NCBI GenBank assembly: GCA_965230345.1
Contig: CBDDKR010000001.1
Coordinates: forward strand, 806,001-870,000
Length of the DNA stretch: 64,000 nucleotides
Direction of reading: 5' to 3'
Origin: JADKBO01 sp965230345
Lineage (GTDB): Bacteria; Bacteroidota; Bacteroidia; Chitinophagales; Saprospiraceae
The notes under the pieces are model-generated. The model saw only the letters and a list, made by a program, of their open reading frames with translations. It ran no database searches and was not told the DNA's origin. This document shows positions 61,945-64,000 of the stretch, in pieces (position 1 is the stretch's first letter; every line of letters begins with the position of its first letter). The translations under genes and the position numbers were made by a program.

Positions 61945-64000
61945 ATGATATTTAACCTAAACTTAGGACGTCCAAGGTTTCTGGTCGTTTTCTTTTTAGC
62001 ACTTTTTATGTCAAATTTAACATTTGCTCAAGTTGTAAAAGGTGTTCTTGTCGATCTCTCAGGTATATCCATTCCGGGAGTCGAAGTCCAAATTAAAAAT
62101 TCTGACTTTATTACGTATTCTAATGGATCTGGTGTATTTAGATTTTATAATGTTCCACCTGGTGATTACGAACTAATTAGTTCTGAAGTAGATATTCAGA
62201 CATCGTCGTTTACTGTATTGAGTGAAGGAGATGTGGACTTGGGGAAAGTTCAAGCAGAGCAGAAATCTATTGAAGAAATCACTGGGGGTATTTCAGTAAT
62301 TAATGTTGATGATTTGGAACAAATTGAAGAAGATGAAGCGGGCTCGGTATCGAGTATGTTGACGTCTTCCAGAGATCCCTATGATAGGGCTGTTGCATTC
62401 AATCTGGGAGTTTTAAGATATCGAAGCAGAGGTTATAATAGTGAAGATGTAAATCAATATTTGAACAATATGCCTATGAATGACCTGGACGATGGTCGGG
62501 TGTATTGGAATTATTGGGGAGGTCTTAATGATGTACTTAGGGTGCAGAATAATGATTTAAATCTTAGATCTTCTGAGTTTTCATTTGGTGGTCTTGGTGG
62601 CGCATCTTCTATTGATTTGAGAGCATCTTCTCAGAGAGTTCAGAAAAAGCTTGTTTATAGTTTAAGCAATAGAAGTTATACACATCGATTGATGTATACA
62701 CATTCTACAGGTTTAATGGATAATGGATGGGCGTTTACTTTTGCTGCGTCTAGAAGATGGGGAGAATCTGGATACATCAAAGGAACACATTACGATTCAT
62801 ATTCCTATTTCGCATCGATAGACAAAAAGTTATCAGATAAGCATTTATTGAATTTTGTTTTACTTGGAGCACCATTGAGAAGAGGTAAGGTAGCACCAAC
62901 GACTCAGGAAGCTCTAGATTTAGCAGGTTCAAATTTTTATAATCCTAACTGGGGTTACCAAAATGGTGATGTTAGAAATGCAAGAGAAGATAGAGTTAAT
63001 TCTCCTGTTGCGATGCTTACTCATGATTGGACGATTGGCTCTAAGACTAAGATAAGTACGACTTTAGGATTGCAGACAGGGACACATGCCAATACAAGAT
63101 TAGAATGGTATTTGGCACCAGATCCTAGGCCAGATTATTACAGGAAATTACCTAGTTTTCAATTGACTGACTTTGCTAAAGATAAGATTACAGACGTATT
63201 CTCGAACAATGAAGAATACCGTCAGTTGAATTGGGATGAAATGTATAGAATCAATAAAGAGAGACAGCTTTCAATTCAAAATGCGAATGGAATTGAAGGT
63301 AATACAGTAACAGGTAATTTGTCGGGATACATTATTGAAGAACAACATTTTGACAATAATAAATTGAACTTGAATTCTGTTTTATACCATGAATTATCTG
63401 ATAAGTCAAGCTTAAATGGTGGTGTAACTGCAATGTATGAAGAAGTGAACAACTACAAGGTCGTTGATGATTTATTAGGTGGTGATTTCTTCGTAGATTA
63501 TGATGATTTTGCATTGCGTGATTTTTCTCCAACAAGTGATGCCATTCAGAATGATTTAAACCGTCCTAATCGAATTTTAGAAGAAGGAGATCGATTTGGA
63601 TACGATTATGATATAGTAACCCAAAATGTAGATGGATGGTTGCAGTATAACTATGCAGGAAGAACGATCGATTACTTCTTGACAGGAAGGGTAGGAAATA
63701 CATCTTTTTATAGAGATGGGCACACGAAGGTTGGAAAATTTCCAGACAATTCGTTCGGAAAATCTGACACTAAGTCCTTCTTGACATATGGAGGAAAACT
63801 TGGAGTTACGTATAAGTTAGATGGAAGAAATTATCTATATGGAGTTGCAAGCTATCGAACCAGAGCTCCTTTTTCGAGATTTGCATTTACTTCTCCTAGA
63901 ACAAGGAATTCTATAGTGAATGACTTAACCGAGGAAAAGATTTTGAGTGGAGAGGTTGGTTATTCATTTAGATATTCTAAAATGAAAGGAAGGGTTTCTG
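61945..64000 (+). CDS. TonB-dependent receptor (3' end outside window)
   Basis: An open frame of at least 685 codons that runs off the window. It starts MIFNLNLGRPRFLVVFFLAL, a signal peptide ending near TFAQ. A CarboxypepD_reg-like domain (VVKGVLVDLSGISIPGVEVQ, GSGVFRFYNVPPGDYEL) follows, then a plug region (ISVINVDDLEQIEEDE, SRGYNSEDVNQYLNN) and beta-barrel strands. These receptors import large nutrients or iron complexes in Bacteroidota. The N-terminal extension is the kind found in receptors with carboxypeptidase-like domains. No SusD partner is in view, so the substrate stays unknown. Confidence 0.88.
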   Translation, partial: MIFNLNLGRPRFLVVFFLALFMSNLTFAQVVKGVLVDLSGISIPGVEVQIKNSDFITYSNGSGVFRFYNVPPGDYELISSEVDIQTSSFTVLSEGDVDLGKVQAEQKSIEEITGGISVINVDDLEQIEEDEAGSVSSMLTSSRDPYDRAVAFNLGVLRYRSRGYNSEDVNQYLNNMPMNDLDDGRVYWNYWGGLNDVLRVQNNDLNLRSSEFSFGGLGGASSIDLRASSQRVQKKLVYSLSNRSYTHRLMYTHSTGLMDNGWAFTFAASRRWGESGYIKGTHYDSYSYFASIDKKLSDKHLLNFVLLGAPLRRGKVAPTTQEALDLAGSNFYNPNWGYQNGDVRNAREDRVNSPVAMLTHDWTIGSKTKISTTLGLQTGTHANTRLEWYLAPDPRPDYYRKLPSFQLTDFAKDKITDVFSNNEEYRQLNWDEMYRINKERQLSIQNANGIEGNTVTGNLSGYIIEEQHFDNNKLNLNSVLYHELSDKSSLNGGVTAMYEEVNNYKVVDDLLGGDFFVDYDDFALRDFSPTSDAIQNDLNRPNRILEEGDRFGYDYDIVTQNVDGWLQYNYAGRTIDYFLTGRVGNTSFYRDGHTKVGKFPDNSFGKSDTKSFLTYGGKLGVTYKLDGRNYLYGVASYRTRAPFSRFAFTSPRTRNSIVNDLTEEKILSGEVGYSFRYSKMKGRVS

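Noticed and set aside
63332..63535. His-rich antisense frame near the right end
   Set aside because: It is the shadow of the TonB-dependent receptor frame, which is open to the window edge.

Overview
The window is a stretch of ordinary chromosome from a member of the phylum Bacteroidota, probably a marine or environmental lineage related to Saprospiria or Flavobacteriia. I infer this from: a giant surface protein with a type IX secretion (T9SS) C-terminal sorting domain; a short primary sigma factor without region 1.1; promoters of the Bacteroidota type (about -33 TTG, -7 TAnnTTTG) and few Shine-Dalgarno sequences; a tmRNA tag ending in ALAA; and LytTR two-component systems. Base composition is AT-rich throughout. 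I saw no phage, plasmid, CRISPR array or complete insertion sequence.

Layout. 1-7.2 kb: the 3' part of a giant adhesin with eight almost identical 399-bp DUF11 units, one divergent unit, SdrD/Cna-B-like domains and a T9SS tail. 7.5-12.3 kb: tig-clpP-clpX, a LolA-like carrier and tmRNA (ssrA), a protein quality-control group. 12.3-21.1 kb, minus strand: a seven-gene set (membrane-fusion protein, TolC-like protein, ABC ATPase, two permeases, NtrC-type regulator, histidine kinase). In front of it lie a near-consensus sigma-54 promoter and a perfect 30-bp palindrome. 21.2-25 kb: a di-haem cytochrome with a YceI protein, then a LytS/LytTR pair. 25-35 kb: tRNA-Gln, cystathionine beta-synthase, methyltransferases, secG, a lysine-rich protein, a metallopeptidase, tRNA-Pro, a ToxR-like membrane regulator, a short-chain dehydrogenase and a thioredoxin-like lipoprotein. 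35-44.9 kb: two unknown membrane proteins, L-serine dehydratase, an Lrp regulator divergent from a Cys/Met-metabolism PLP enzyme, a polyprenyl synthase, rpoD and a START-like protein. 45-52 kb: initiator tRNA, a TPR histidine kinase with a LytTR regulator, and a 1233-residue four-module beta-helix-like protein with an S74 intramolecular chaperone. 52-64 kb: GNAT, sterol desaturase, HMG-CoA lyase-like enzyme, SNF2 ATPase, peptidase T, an endonuclease/exonuclease/phosphatase protein and the start of a TonB-dependent receptor.

The least expected signals are these. (1) A dispersed 152-163-bp non-coding element is present in three full copies and one 49-bp internally deleted copy. Each has GAAGTGATT-type terminal inverted repeats and a 3-bp target duplication, so it looks like a MITE. 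(2) The efflux operon appears to combine sigma-54 promoter, palindromic enhancer-like site and its own NtrC-type two-component system. (3) A 21-bp-phased direct repeat, the geometry expected for a LytTR site, sits between the LytTR gene and the S74 surface protein. (4) The adhesin repeats are nearly invariant as protein but vary silently as DNA.

Functional assignments rest on motifs and family knowledge read by eye. No database search was possible. Start codons were moved downstream of the longest ORF where conserved N-termini, lipoboxes, promoters or terminators required it.
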